Source: Batkoa obscura (lineage: Eukaryota > Entomophthoromycota > Entomophthoromycetes > Entomophthorales > Batkoaceae). Taken from it: 64,000 nt of DNA. Each line of letters begins with the position of its first letter. The stretch's first letter is position 1. The notes beneath the pieces were generated by a model. The model was not told where the DNA came from, did not search any database, and saw only the letters and a list, made by a program, of their open reading frames with translations. The stretch covers positions 1,550,001 to 1,614,000 of the forward strand of contig JASVEC010000007.1 in the NCBI GenBank assembly GCA_030770535.1. Reading direction: 5' to 3'. Shown here piece by piece: positions 10,780-21,910 of this stretch. The position numbers were made by a program, and so were the translations under genes.

Positions 10780-12100
10780 GAGTTTTGATAAATGTTAAAA
10801 CATATACAGCTTAAAGTGGTCAGGTATGTATAAAGATGTTCTTAATTCTGGATTATTTTTTTCAAACTTTGTTTTGTCTTTAAATACATTATCTAGAGTC
10901 CTCCCCTTTTATATAAAAGGTAAAAAGTGCACAAATTTTTTATCTGATACTATAATTGATTTTATTTGGTTTTGTAATAACCTCACAATATAAGCTTTCT
11001 ATCTGGAGTTTTTATTTTATGGGGAAGAAAGGATCGTAGAATAAGTCTCTCACACCAACTAAGCATGAGGTGATCAAAATAAGAACTTAAACATAATAAA
11101 TTAAATAACTGCCTAGAGCTGCTTAAAGCTTATATCATAGTTTGTATTCAAAAAATTTATCAAGAATACCTTATGACGATGCGATCTTATTTACGCTTCC
11201 AACTGCTCAAATTTTATATTCTTGTAATGCAGTTTAAGACTTTAGGTCCTTCCATTTGTAGTTTATGATAAGATATGTCTTAATTCCTCACTCAATATTG
11301 CAAGGAGTCAAGAAATCGATGTTGATCATTTAACTGATTTGGTTGAAGGAATGAATGTAACTGCAGGAAGTTTAGATATTTTAAATTTTTTAGATGATAG
11401 CCCTATTACGTTACTGTGTAAAGCATATCATCCCAGCATCACACTATGTAATTATATATTATTAAATCGTTTGATTTGGTTCTTAAGGTGATTTCTCGCT
11501 GCTATCTTTTTACGTTTTGAGAATTTTAAAAGAAGGTATTATACTTTTAATTTTTACTTCGTTTTATCATAACCACTTTAGTTCTTCAGAGATATTAAAG
11601 AAATGCTTTTAAAGAACTATTCGTTCAAGTACATTTCTAGCTGTATTAGTTTCAACATACCAGTTCATGGTATGTAATGCACATGCTTTGTAAACCAAAT
11701 ATGATATAAATGATAAGTACATCTATTACCTTGCAGGTATTATATCTGGACTGGTAAATATATTAGTTGAAAAACCAAGTGGAAGAGTGGAGTTAGCTCT
11801 ATATATTACACCTAAAGCCTTAGGTTCTTTCTACCATATGGTGATGTATTTTCGTGTTTAAGAATTTTACTAACAATTTTTCCGCTCAAATAGCGCTTAA
11901 AAAATGAAAAAATAATGAAGCCAAAAAAGATACCCCCATATACTTTACAAAAAAACTGGGTTTTTCATATTCCTTATTTTGGACTTTTCTTTTTATATTA
12001 ACATCTGGCACAGCTATGGTACTAATTTTTTTGCAATTTCTTATATAAAACTTATATCTTATTTTAGATATACTTTAAAAAGGAGCCAGAACTATTTTAC
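10780..12100 (+). pseudogene. Decayed TMEM135-like membrane protein gene
   Basis: Conceptual translation of about 11550-11830 in one frame gives stretches such as RTIRSSTFLAVLVSTYQF and YYLAGIISGLVNILVEKPSG, then GRVELALYITPKALGSFYHM. The RSS-F start, the AGxISGL core and the RVELALYxxPKAL end match the TMEM135/fungal Tim17-like membrane family as I know it. Upstream fragments (PFYIKGKK near 10900 and an out-of-frame stretch near 11200) fit the same protein. Stops and frame changes are frequent, some possibly old introns, and a 99-bp MITE lies at 11840-11938. A similar hydrophobic frame resumes after it (11950-12040). I read this as a dead host gene. Family identity is by memory of the motif. 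Confidence 0.5.
11840..11938 (+). mobile_element. 99-bp MITE inserted in the decayed TMEM135-like gene
   Basis: Starts GGTGATGTATTTTCGTG and ends AAAAGATACCCCC, flanked by ATAT on both sides. Coding-like sequence resumes beyond it. Confidence 0.85.
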
Positions 12101-13365
12101 CATTATTAAAATGGCTTTTAATCCGCTTCATTAGTAAAAAGGCTAAACAGACGGAATACTTGATTGATTTTTATTTATCCTTTCTTTTGATATTTCTAGT
12201 TTTTGCCTTTGCGCTATATTAAATAAACCATTTTCTTTATTTTGTTTTTTGCTATTAAAATATCTTTTACTTAAAACAATAAAGTAATCGCTCTAAGCTA
12301 TTTTACAGAACTAAATAAAAAATGCAATTTGACTTTGATCATTTAAACAGATTAGAAATGATTTAGTATCATGTTTTCACAACTCTAATATATAGTCTAT
12401 TTAAAAAGCATGTGTCCGGCTCATTTTAAGATAGGTTTTATTGGCTAAAAGCATTAAATCTGCCTCATTTAATAATAAACAGAGCGGCTATCCTAAGCCT
12501 CAAGCCGTTTGATTTCAGAAATACTACTTCATAAGATGCATTCTTCCATAACTCAATCATAAGTATGCTTCTTTTTCTTGTAATAAAATGTCTAGAACTT
12601 TATTATCTGGTCTGCACCAACCTTTTATATTCTTATAACTGTTCATCTTAACCAAGTTAAATTTGAAACTAGAACCAATTCATAGCCCATATTATTTGAA
12701 TGTTTAGTAAGAATATACTTTTTATAAAAAGATAAACTTATTGTCTTTGATCTTTACTTTTAAAGCTGAAATTCCTTATTTATGGAGTACTTTCATAATA
12801 TATAATAAAAAAGATTATTGTATATGATAGAAATTTTGTATAGAAAAATCAAAGCATTATCTAAGAGCTAAAGTTTAATAGGAACTACAGACTACTTATA
12901 TTTTCTCAATTAAAATGTTCATTATAAATAAAAGCATTTTAAAGCAAAAACTTTTACTTTTAAAATACTAAAATCAAATTGAAACCCTTTGAAAAAGCTT
13001 TATAAAAAAGTCTTCACCTTAGGTTTTCCAGCTTTTTACGCAATGTCCTTTATGTAGATTTTTAGACTTTTGGCTAATTTTATTTGGAGGGATTGATTTT
13101 GGGTTTTGAAAGATTTTTAAAAATTAGATTATATTCGAAAATTAATTTTTACTTATAAATCAAATTCAATTTTTTAAAAGAATAAACGAGGATTTAAAAT
13201 GTTACTTCCTTTTATAAAAAAAACATGACTTTTGTGATAGTTTTATGCTCATATAGGATAAAATATTTTGCCACTTTTTTGTAAAATTTGTTTTATGAAC
13301 ATTTGAATAAAATATTGTTAAATGTAAATTAATAATTAATTTTATATAAAGGTTTATTAAAAAAA
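12101..13365. other. Intergenic region, nothing recognised
   Basis: AT-rich sequence with no open frame of note and no repeat match found by eye. It lies downstream of the receptor gene on the minus strand and probably contains its 3' untranslated region. Confidence 0.4.
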
Positions 13366-14256
13366 TTATAACCAATTTATATGAAGGGCTTCTTTGAATT
13401 TTGAAAATATCAACGGATGCTTAAATAATACAACAAGGGCATATGCTATACCACCAAAATAGATTAGAAAAACTTTAAGGTCTGCTATAACAGTTTTTGT
13501 AATATCAGAAACATAAGGTAAAGGCTCAATAATTGCATCCACTATTAATAGTAAAACAACTGGGAGATTGATAAATATGTAAATAAACAAAATAAGCCAA
13601 ACACTTGTAAAAGAATGAATTGATGTAAAGCTTTTAAACCCTGTATTAGAATAATTGGCTTCTAAATTTTCAAATCGAAATGGCAGTGTAGAATGATTAG
13701 CCATTCGAAATATTAATGAATAACATATAATTGATACTAATCCACCAACTACAAAAGAGAATACTAAAAAATATAAGCAACATGTTGATAGTATAGAAGT
13801 GGAAGGATAAGCTTGTACAAATATACTAGCCTCGTTTGCTTTAAGTTCTCCTTTTAAAGCAGTAGCAATAAGCAATGAAAAGTAAATAGTTGAAAATACT
13901 ATAGGAACTAATAATAGCCTTTTTGGATTTTTTAGCTTACATACGGTACGATAGCGTGTAGATGCTAAACAACTTGTAAATGTGCAATTTAAAAAAGGCC
14001 ATGCCATGTTAAAAAACCCAATCGCTTGCTTGATACTTGGATTGTTTATTGGAGATTTATTGTATGAATAGTACAATATGATATAGATTATCAACGCAAC
14101 TATTGGTATCAAATCAACTATTGATAGAAGGATAAGATAAATTATGTCTCTGGTTCTTTTTCCTATTTTCGTTATCAAATATAAAGTAGCAGTACTTGTT
14201 ATTGCCAAAATAATTGACATAGCTAATAAAATTATTCCATCAACTGTAAAGCTCAT
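13366..14256 (-). CDS. Seven-transmembrane receptor-like protein (GPCR-like)
   Basis: 296 aa, single exon. By eye there are seven hydrophobic segments near residues 5-28, 37-62, 82-103, 116-136, 158-182, 220-243 and 262-283. Segment 3 is followed by ASTRYRTVCK, where the T-R-Y triplet sits where rhodopsin-like receptors have D/E-R-Y. Soluble loops are short and the C-terminal tail is very small. No ligand or class-defining motif such as NPxxY is evident. A plasma-membrane receptor is the most likely role; a small 7TM protein of another kind is possible. The gene stands alone between transposon-rich blocks. Confidence 0.6.
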   Translation of the reverse strand: MSFTVDGIILLAMSIILAITSTATLYLITKIGKRTRDIIYLILLSIVDLIPIVALIIYIILYYSYNKSPINNPSIKQAIGFFNMAWPFLNCTFTSCLASTRYRTVCKLKNPKRLLLVPIVFSTIYFSLLIATALKGELKANEASIFVQAYPSTSILSTCCLYFLVFSFVVGGLVSIICYSLIFRMANHSTLPFRFENLEANYSNTGFKSFTSIHSFTSVWLILFIYIFINLPVVLLLIVDAIIEPLPYVSDITKTVIADLKVFLIYFGGIAYALVVLFKHPLIFSKFKEALHINWL

Positions 14257-14629
14257 ATTAACAAATTTATTAAAAGAAAGAAAGACAGAATTTAGGCTAT
14301 TGACTAATTTTTCCTTAGATAGTTTTAATTTGGATTGCTATTACTATAAATAATCTTATATAATAATAGATGTCATTTAACTGGGATAATCTAAAAAACA
14401 GATGGGGAGTCCTGAATTGATTTCATTTTTTTATCTAATTTTCAAATTTTGAATTATGAATTAAGTAACCAATAAAACGCTGTTGAAAAAAAGCCAGCTT
14501 TATAATTGTTTGTATTTTAAATTTTTGCTTAAAATTCTTTATAAAAGTATCTTTTACTGAAAAAAACTAAAGTCTTTTATTAAAAAAGCTTTCATAGCTT
14601 ATTTAAATAATAGTTAGCTATTTAATATT

Positions 14630-15955
14630 AAAATTATATTATTAATATATTACTAAATTAAAAAACAACTGTATAAATAAAAACAATTGGCTTCAAAACT
14701 ATAATTAATCATATTTATATAATATAAATAATATAATAATAATTTTTATATATTATTATAACTACTTGATTTTTTGTTATTTTTTAACTTGGTTATTAAT
14801 AATTTGAATAATATTAATATCTAATAGCTAATTTTTATTATTTAATAACTTATTTACTTGAGGATGTTTTTTTTGGTTTCATTACTTTTTCCATTTTTTA
14901 AGTGCTATTTGAGCGGAAAGATTGTTAGTAAAATTCTTAAACAAAAAAATATATCCCCACTTGTTTAATAAATATTAAAATTATATCATATTTTTTTAAT
15001 CGATTAGTATTTTTTATTATAAAAGATTTTTAAAATATTTATCAGCTATATTTTTTTTATAGTATTTAATGTATAATTTAAAAAATTAAAATTAATTTTT
15101 TTCAAATATATAGCATAAAAACTTCTAAGATTTAAAATAGTTTTTTATATTTGCTTATATATTGACATTTGTAAAATTTTAAACATAAAGCATTAAATTT
15201 TAATATTAATATAGCTTATTTATCACAATAATCTAAGTTTATTAAATCTGACTTATTTTAATTTTTGTATTTTATTTAAAATTTAAAATATAATATATTT
15301 TTATTATTTGATTTTTTAATATTATTATCATCAAACTTCTTTCTTTAATTATTAATATAAACCTTATATAGTTTATATAGTTTTTTATCTCTGTTTTATT
15401 TTTTATTATTATATTTCATTTTTAAATGGTTTTTCCTAAATTACATATTAAATATTACAAAATTTAATCCTTTAAAAAAAGCTGTAAAAGTTTTTTAACT
15501 GTTTATAATAAATTAAATTTTTTTAAGTATAATAATTAAAATAAACTTACATGTAAAAAAACAATATATATAATTAAGCAAACTGTATAAAAATTAGTAA
15601 AAATTAATATGATTGAAAATAAAATAATTCAACCAATTGTAATAAAATTAAAAAAAAAAATTAAAATGCTATATATAAAAAACACAATAATAATTATAGT
15701 TTTGTATTATAATTACCAAGAATAGACGTTGAAATATAAAAATAATGCTTTTTATAATTAAGAGATAACTTTTTTTTTAAATTATTTATATACAAATTTA
15801 AAAATATGTTTAATTTTGATAATAAAATTTTTAAAGTTTAAAGTAAGTTTATTATATAAATCATAATTAATTTAATTATAAAAGTATAATGATTATTATA
15901 ATTAATCTAAATAATTGTTATAGTACAATTAATCATTAAGCTAATAAAATAATAT
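14630..15955 (-). mobile_element. Strongly AT-shifted, decayed copy of the long-TIR transposon
   Basis: Reverse-oriented. 14640-14860 matches the ~165 bp internal segment and transposase tail of the copy at 18225-18470. About 14960-15470 matches the transposase body (reverse of 17200-18200). Differences from the better copies are mainly G to A and C to T. For example GGATAGGAGGGAGTGGTTAG elsewhere is GTATAAATAAAAACAATTGG here. No frame survives. A 99-bp MITE has inserted at 14860. Confidence 0.6.
14860..14958 (-). mobile_element. 99-bp MITE with clear 4-bp duplication
   Basis: The copy starts GAGGATGTTTTTTTTGG and ends ATATCCCC and is bracketed by ACTT. The homologous unfilled site near 18230 (reverse) has ACTT once. 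Confidence 0.85.
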
Positions 15956-16048
15956 ATGGGGGTGTCCGAATTGGTTTCAGAATTCAACTAGAAATTAATC
16001 CAAATTTTAAGTTTTTAAATTTGTAAGTCTTTAATGTATCATCAGCTA
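15956..16048. repeat. 85-bp dispersed repeat starting GGGGGTGTCCGAATTGG
   Basis: Inverse match to 3868-3950. The shared far end reads TAAGTCTTTAATGTAT here and ATTAAAGACTTATAA there. A related start, GGGGAGTCCTGAATTG, occurs near 14404. Non-coding; probably a terminal piece of a further MITE family. Confidence 0.55.
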
Positions 16049-16138
16049 AATTTAAAAAGCTTAAAACTAAATATAAAAATTTAACTTAAAGACTTATTTT
16101 ATTTATTTTATTTTATTTTATTTTTTTGATTATATGTT

Positions 16139-16430
16139 TGTGAAAGTTAGTACTCAGTGATTGGAGTTAAAAGCAGCTCTAGCTTAATTAACTGGCCGTA
16201 AGTCAAAAAGTCTTAGTTTATGTAACTAAGATAGACTTAAATTAATAGGAATAATACCTAATAAGCTACGAACTATGTAAAACAAATAGAATGGACAATA
16301 TTACTCTAAAATCTACCTAAGATATTGTCAGAAAGACTTAGTGGCTTTATTAAAGGTACGATGTTAGGGAATAATTCAATTAAAAAGCCTCGAGCTATTA
16401 TGTTGAACGATCTCTTTTATACTCCAACTA
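16139..16430 (+). repeat. Left long terminal inverted repeat
   Basis: Matches the reverse complement of 18735-19018 and direct copies at 8628-8925. It contains the conserved blocks AGTCTTAGTTTATGTAACT and AAAGCCTCGAG. Differences between copies are scattered substitutions. Confidence 0.75.
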
Positions 16431-16584
16431 GTTTTGTAAACAAGTTAAGTGGTTATTATGCCATAATCAATCATAGAGCTGATGAAACAATATTTCACAG
16501 TGTTTTGTATTTTTTATTAAATATTCAATAGCTATATAAGATGTAAATATATAATTATTTGACTTTGTTTTTTATTAAAACAAA

Positions 16585-18290
16585 ATGCAAGCTTTTATAA
16601 CTAAACTTCGAAATGGAATTTCTAAAAATTTTAATACGATAGGGAGAAGCACATTATATAAACATTGTAATTCATATACATCAATTTTAACAAGTATTCA
16701 CAATAACCCAGAGTTTATAGAATTTTATAATAAAACAAAAAAAAGAAAAGAAAAGTTATCAAACTTTACTATTAATAATAATAGACTTAATCAAGCAATG
16801 TATAAAATTAGTGCTTTAAGGGAAACAGGAAATAAAAACCAACAAGTAGCATTATTATCGACTATAGCTTCAGTATATTCTTTTGATGAATGTAAAAGTT
16901 TTGGATTTAATATAAGTAAAAATCAATATGATTATTCAAAAATAATTAATAATAATAAAATACCAACGTTACGACCTACTATCAAAAATACAAAAAAAAT
17001 TAAAGATGAGCAAATTGAGATTATTATACAATATTTACTTGATAATTCAACTATTTCATCGAGATTTAGTAAAAAAAATAATGATAAATATTCGTCAGAG
17101 AATATATATATATTAAATAAAAGTAGAAGAATGATATACAGTAAGTATTTTAATGATTTAAAAGATAAAGCAGTAGCTAGGTCAACATTTTTTAAATATA
17201 TACCAAATAATTTTAAAAATCCAGCAAGAAAAACAGATTTATGTAATATATATGCCCAGTATAAAAAGTTAGAAAAAAGTTATTTGAAAATAAAATAAAT
17301 ACAGCGACAGAAAATAAAGCAGAGATACAGGAATCTTTTAATAAAGAAAAAAGGTTATATAAATTACATGAATTTTGTGTTGATACTCAAAAAAGCATAC
17401 TTAATGAAAGTATTGAAAAATTAAATAATAGAAGTTGTATAATAATTTTAGACTTTAAACAAAATATGGAAATAGGAACAAGACCAGGTCCAATAAATTT
17501 AGATCATTATAATAAACAAGCTACATCAGTATTAGGGTTTGGCATTTTATATTTAAAAAATGATAAAACAATAGGCAAAGTTTATTTTGATTATTTATCT
17601 GAAATATTAAATCATGATTCAGCATATGCAGGAGATTGTTTGATTGATTTAATATCTAAAGAGCCTTCATTTAAAAAGTTTACAAAAATTAATATATGGG
17701 CAGATACAGGATATCATTTTAAATCTCAAGAGTTTTTACATTATGTATTTAAAGAAATTTATAAAATAAATAGTAGTTTAAATATTGATCTTAATTTTTT
17801 TTCTGAGCATCATGGAAAAAGTATAGTTGACGGACATTTTGGAAATCTTTCACAGTGGAAAAATAATCTTGAAGCATTAGGTAAAATATAAGATATTGAT
17901 CAATTAATTTCAAAATTTGAGATTTTTGTTTGTGAAAATAATAGATTTAATAACTCAACTGTCAATAATGGGCAAATAAATATAATTTTTAAAAAGTATG
18001 AAAGAAACAAAGATACAAAAAAAATAATAAAAATAAAAGGTATTAAAAAGTATTTACATTTTATTAAACGTGGTAAAAAACTACACTGTTATCCAGTATC
18101 TGATAGATAAAAAAAAAGCGATATAATTTCAATTAAAGTTATAGAGTCTATAGAGGACAGAAAAATTAAAAGGTCAACCCCAGCTTATCTTACAAAAATA
18201 ACAGAAAATTTAAAAGTTTCAATATTTACCAAGCAAGTAAATAGCTTATTAAATGATGAAAATCAATTATCAAATATTAATATTATTTAA
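16585..18290 (+). pseudogene. DDE-like transposase, family not identified, interrupted
   Basis: The frame starts at ATG 16585 and runs 237 codons to 17298. The coding sense continues in a shifted frame from about 17290, has an in-frame TAA at 17889-17891 and another near 18108 (the older copy near 10010 reads a sense codon there). So there are about three lesions. The N-terminal third is basic with a helix-turn-helix look. The core has candidate acid residues in LDFKQN (about 17451), WADTGYHFKSQE (17698-17733) and HHGKSIVDGHFG (about 17810-17845), with plausible spacing for a DDE/RNase H-fold integrase. I do not recognise the superfamily. Confidence 0.6.
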
Positions 18291-18292
18291 AT

Positions 18293-18462
18293 TATTAATA
18301 GCTAAGTTAATAAATAGTCAAAGAGCAAGTAACTGTAATGATAAATAAAAACTATTATTATACTGTTTGTATCATATAGGGATGGTTATTATAGCTTTGG
18401 GGCTAACCACTCCCTCCCATGCAGCTATTTGTTAACTTAGTGATATATTAATAATGTAATTA
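18293..18462. repeat. ~165-bp segment with its own inverted ends inside the transposon
   Basis: Left end ATTAATAGCTAAGTTAATAA; right end TTGTTAACTTAGTGATATAT is close to its inverse. Other copies: 8296-8562 (split by a MITE), 10068-10236 and a decayed one at 14640-14790. It may be a subterminal hairpin of the transposon or an old MITE carried by it. Confidence 0.6.
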
Positions 18463-18734
18463 TAACATTAAAATGATTTATTTATTTGATAGCAAATCTA
18501 CAATATCAGCTGTAAAACAGTCAATAATAAACATTTTTCAATGAAATTTTATAAAATGTGAAATATTGCTTTATTAGCTCTCAGAATGATTATAACACAA
18601 CCACTTAAGTTGTTATGTTCTCAAGTTCAAACACAATCAAGTCAGAGTCCCTTATTTTGATTTTCTGCGAGAATTTCTAACTTTGTATTGCAAAGAATAT
18701 TATCTTCTCCTTTTAATATCCATACTTATTGTAG

Positions 18735-19018
18735 TATAAAAGAGATCGTTCAACATGATAACTCGAGGCTTTTTAACTGAATTACTCCCTGATACCGTAC
18801 CATTAATAAAGCCACTAAGTCTTTCTGACAACGTCTTACGTAGATTTTACAATAGTATTGTCTATTCTATTTGTTTTACATAGTTCGTAACTTATTACGT
18901 ACTATTCTTATTCATTTAAGTCTATCTTAGTTACATAAACTAAAACCGTTTGACTCAAAGCAAGTTAATCAAGCAAGGACTGCTTTTAACTCCTACCGCT
19001 GAGTACCAACTTTCACAA
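18735..19018 (-). repeat. Right long terminal inverted repeat
   Basis: Inverse of 16139-16430, ending GAGTACCAACTTTCAC. It keeps GATCGTTCAACATGATAACT, which mirrors the inner part of the left repeat. Confidence 0.75.
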
Positions 19019-19054
19019 AAAATATGTATTTATTTATATATTACAACTTTAATT

Positions 19055-19272
19055 AATATCAATATATAGGTTATATTAGTAAAAGCCTTGCTAATCCGGG
19101 AATTTGTATCAAATCTAATAAAAATTCCATTAATATACAATATAAATTATATTAAAATAATTTAAAACTGTCATGTATTTTTGCTTTTAATAAAAAATTT
19201 ACTTTTGTAAGATTTCAAACAAAGTTTCTAAAATATAAAATATTTAAAAATTGGATAGAAAATAAAACTAGT
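19055..19272. repeat. Dispersed repeat, second copy of the 10245 unit
   Basis: Shares GGTTATATTAGTA, TTGCTAATCCGGGAATTTG and the closing CTAGTTCGGATATCC with 10245-10396. Both lie just outside the transposon copies, so it may be a flanking repeat carried with them. Confidence 0.5.
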
Positions 19273-19294
19273 TCGGATATCCTATATAATAAAT

Positions 19295-19394
19295 GGGGAT
19301 GTATTTTTTTGTTTAAGGATTTTACTAACAATTTTTCCACTCAAATAATACTTAAAAAATGGAAAAAGTGATGAAACCAAAAAAAAACACTCCC
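19295..19394 (+). mobile_element. 99-bp MITE family copy
   Basis: Starts GGGGATGTATTTTTTTG and ends AAAACACTCCC, flanked by AAAT on both sides (4-bp duplication). Confidence 0.85.
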
Positions 19395-20681
19395 AAATAA
19401 TTATTTTTAATATAATTTAAAGTAAACTTGTTTTATGTTTTTATTTATAAATAATCATATTAAAAAAATACACAAAAGGTATATATAATTGTCTAGGCTT
19501 TTAAACTTATTAGATTTAGTATTACAATTTTAATTTTTTTCTTTTAAAGTTTAATATAAATATTATATTTGAATTATTATTATAAAAATTGAATTTTATT
19601 CTGTTTTGTTTATTGATCTTAAAATTTATGCTTATACCTTGATTCAATAATACACCAATTGATTGTATTTTATTATTAGTTAATGATTTTAAATAAATAA
19701 ATTTATAAACCTTATTAATAAAATACTTATTTATTCATTTAAGTTTAATTGCTAATTAAATATTTACTCATTTGATTTAATAAGACTATTTTATTTTTAA
19801 AAAAATTAATTACAGATTTTCATTTTCAAAATCTTACAGCATAAAGTTTCCTGGCTATAAAAGAATTAATTTAATTGACTCAGCTTTGGACCAACAGTGA
19901 TAATCTGCACTTTGTTGCAAAACGTTAAGTCAAAAAAAAATGCTAATCAAATTTTTTCTCAAAGATTTTAAGCCTTGGAGGTGAGCTTCCAAGCAAGCTA
20001 AAACCTACAAAAGTTGCGTTATAGTTTTTGCCCATTTAAAATACAAGAATTTAAAAAAATGGAGTCATCCAAAATTATTTAGCTTTTATTTACCCACCCC
20101 TAAAATCAACAAATTATGATCCAATACCTAACCAATCAAGTAAAGTTCTTTGATAGGTACTTTTCTAAAATCGAATCAACTACAAATCATTTGAAGTTAT
20201 ACAACGTCATCTTAAACCAATGGTCAAATGGGAACCTATCATTCTTTAGCTTAGCCATTAAGGGATAGATAAAGCAGTCACATCTTGATTTTAGAACCGG
20301 GTTAATTGGAGTATTGTATAGAATGTGATAAAAATATTTTTGAAGTTATAAAATATAAAGTAGAATAATAATAATAAAATAGTAAAGATAAGTTTTATAT
20401 GAAGCAACTATTATTTTTTTATGTTGATATTGTATAGATATTAATTTAAAGCATAGTTATAATTATTATTTTATAATAAAATCAATTCAAATTAAGAATT
20501 TAACTCCACTTTTAAAAATTACTTTATAAATCTAAAAAAAGAAATTGAAATTAACGAATGATAATATTAATCCAGTCCAAAACTAGAATGTGAGAAAAAT
20601 AAAAGTAAAAATGTGGAGAAGGAAAAAAGGAAATAAATACTCATTTTATAGAACAAAAGACTTTTAATTCTCTTTAAAAAA
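19395..20681. other. Intergenic region, nothing recognised
   Basis: About 1.3 kb without an open frame or recognisable repeat. It includes the upstream region of the F-box-like gene. Confidence 0.4.
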
Positions 20682-21866
20682 ATGATAACTAAATTACCTT
20701 ACTTGATGCTTGAAACGGTCATGGACTTATTACCAATTGACGATAAGTTAAATAGCGCTTTATTATACAAGGAATGGTATCTCTTGATCTTAAATAAAAT
20801 CCTTTATAAACTGGAAATTAAAGGGATTAAACAATATCAGTTATGGATTAATGTAATTAAATCCAAAGGCCACTTAATCAAATACATAAAAATGGAACAG
20901 GTGAATGAATGTCACATCAAACAAGTGTTAAAGTATTGTACAAAACTAAGAAAGTTAGAAATTGATATTAGTAATTTAAGAATTGAAAAGGAATTCAATA
21001 TCGAAGTTCAACATATCAAAAGTTTTAAATTGAGTAGTAATAGGCTAAAAAGCCAATCGTTCCTATTTAATAGCTTGAGCTGTTTACATTTAGATCTCCC
21101 ATTATTTCAGTCGGATTCTATATTGAACTTATTGACTAAGGTAAAGCAATTAAATTCATTATCTATTAGGTTATTCCAATTTGAACAACCTTTGTTGACG
21201 TACTGTTTTGATTTGAATGTAAAGGTATTAAATTTAGATGGGAAGTTAAATAATCAAGTGAATACGGTTAACATCAATAACAACGCTATTCGGAAGCTAT
21301 ATCTCAATTTTAATCATAATAACAAATTAGTTTATTATATTAACACAAATCAACTTCATACCTTAGAGTTAATTAATGATAATAAGCAGTTATTACATCA
21401 ATTTAAATTAGCCAAAAATCCGATATTAACTCATTTAACACTAAAGAATATCAAATTAACTAAAAAACAATGTTCTCAATTTCCAAACTTGAAGAAGCTG
21501 AATTTTGGCAGCGATAATAATTCCAATTACAAACACTTTTGGTACCTCTGCTCTAAACTTAAATTGATATCGCTTACTGTTGATGATCCTAAATTGAATG
21601 ATAGTAATTTTGCTCATTTTAAATGTATAGCTTCTTTACAACAGCTTTGTTTAACAAATCCACTCTATCTTAATACAAATTTTTGGTTGAGTATTAACTT
21701 TAAACTGGAACAGTTAACACGGTTGATAGTACATAATAAGTCAACTACAATTGTTGACCAAGTACCAAAATTCCCCCTAAAAAATAGTATTTTATTTTTA
21801 TATTTACAAGATAAGCATATCAATTTAAAGCTATTTCCTAACTTAATTCATGCTTATTTATTATAA
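20682..21866 (+). CDS. F-box-like protein with leucine-rich repeats
   Basis: 394 aa, single exon. The first ~45 residues (LPYLMLETVMDLLPIDDKLN and then YKEWYLLIL) fit an F-box, which would bind Skp1 in an SCF ubiquitin ligase. The rest is a series of irregular leucine-rich units, for example KLRKLEIDISNLRI, CLHLDLPLF, LNSLSIRLF, LHTLELIND, LTHLTLKNIKLT and LKLISLTVDD, spaced by about 20-28 residues. Substrate is unknown. The stop lies 44 bp from the stop of the convergent subtilase gene. The F-box itself is weak, so a plain LRR protein is the alternative. Confidence 0.7.
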   Translation: MITKLPYLMLETVMDLLPIDDKLNSALLYKEWYLLILNKILYKLEIKGIKQYQLWINVIKSKGHLIKYIKMEQVNECHIKQVLKYCTKLRKLEIDISNLRIEKEFNIEVQHIKSFKLSSNRLKSQSFLFNSLSCLHLDLPLFQSDSILNLLTKVKQLNSLSIRLFQFEQPLLTYCFDLNVKVLNLDGKLNNQVNTVNINNNAIRKLYLNFNHNNKLVYYINTNQLHTLELINDNKQLLHQFKLAKNPILTHLTLKNIKLTKKQCSQFPNLKKLNFGSDNNSNYKHFWYLCSKLKLISLTVDDPKLNDSNFAHFKCIASLQQLCLTNPLYLNTNFWLSINFKLEQLTRLIVHNKSTTIVDQVPKFPLKNSILFLYLQDKHINLKLFPNLIHAYLL

Positions 21867-21910
21867 TAAAATATTCTATTATTTGTTATTAAGAACGAAT
21901 GATTTGTTAT

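Larger units (their letters stand above)
16139..19018 (+). mobile_element. DNA transposon with ~290-bp terminal inverted repeats
   Basis: Begins GTGAAAGTTAGTACTCAGTG and ends CGCTGAGTACCAACTTTCAC. The inverted similarity runs from 16139 to about 16430 and from 19018 back to about 18735, including the block TTTATGTAACTAAGATAGAC. Between the TIRs are a transposase frame (16585-18290) and a ~165-bp segment with its own inverted ends (18293-18462). Total length is about 2.9 kb. I could not settle the target duplication from the flanks. Shortened or rearranged relatives lie at 8200-10245 and 14630-15955. Superfamily unassigned. Confidence 0.75.

Noticed and set aside
8200-19020. A large virus-like or capsid-bearing element spanning the island
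   Set aside because: No capsid, polymerase B, ATPase, reverse transcriptase or integrase-chromodomain sequence; only a small DNA transposon and MITEs are seen.
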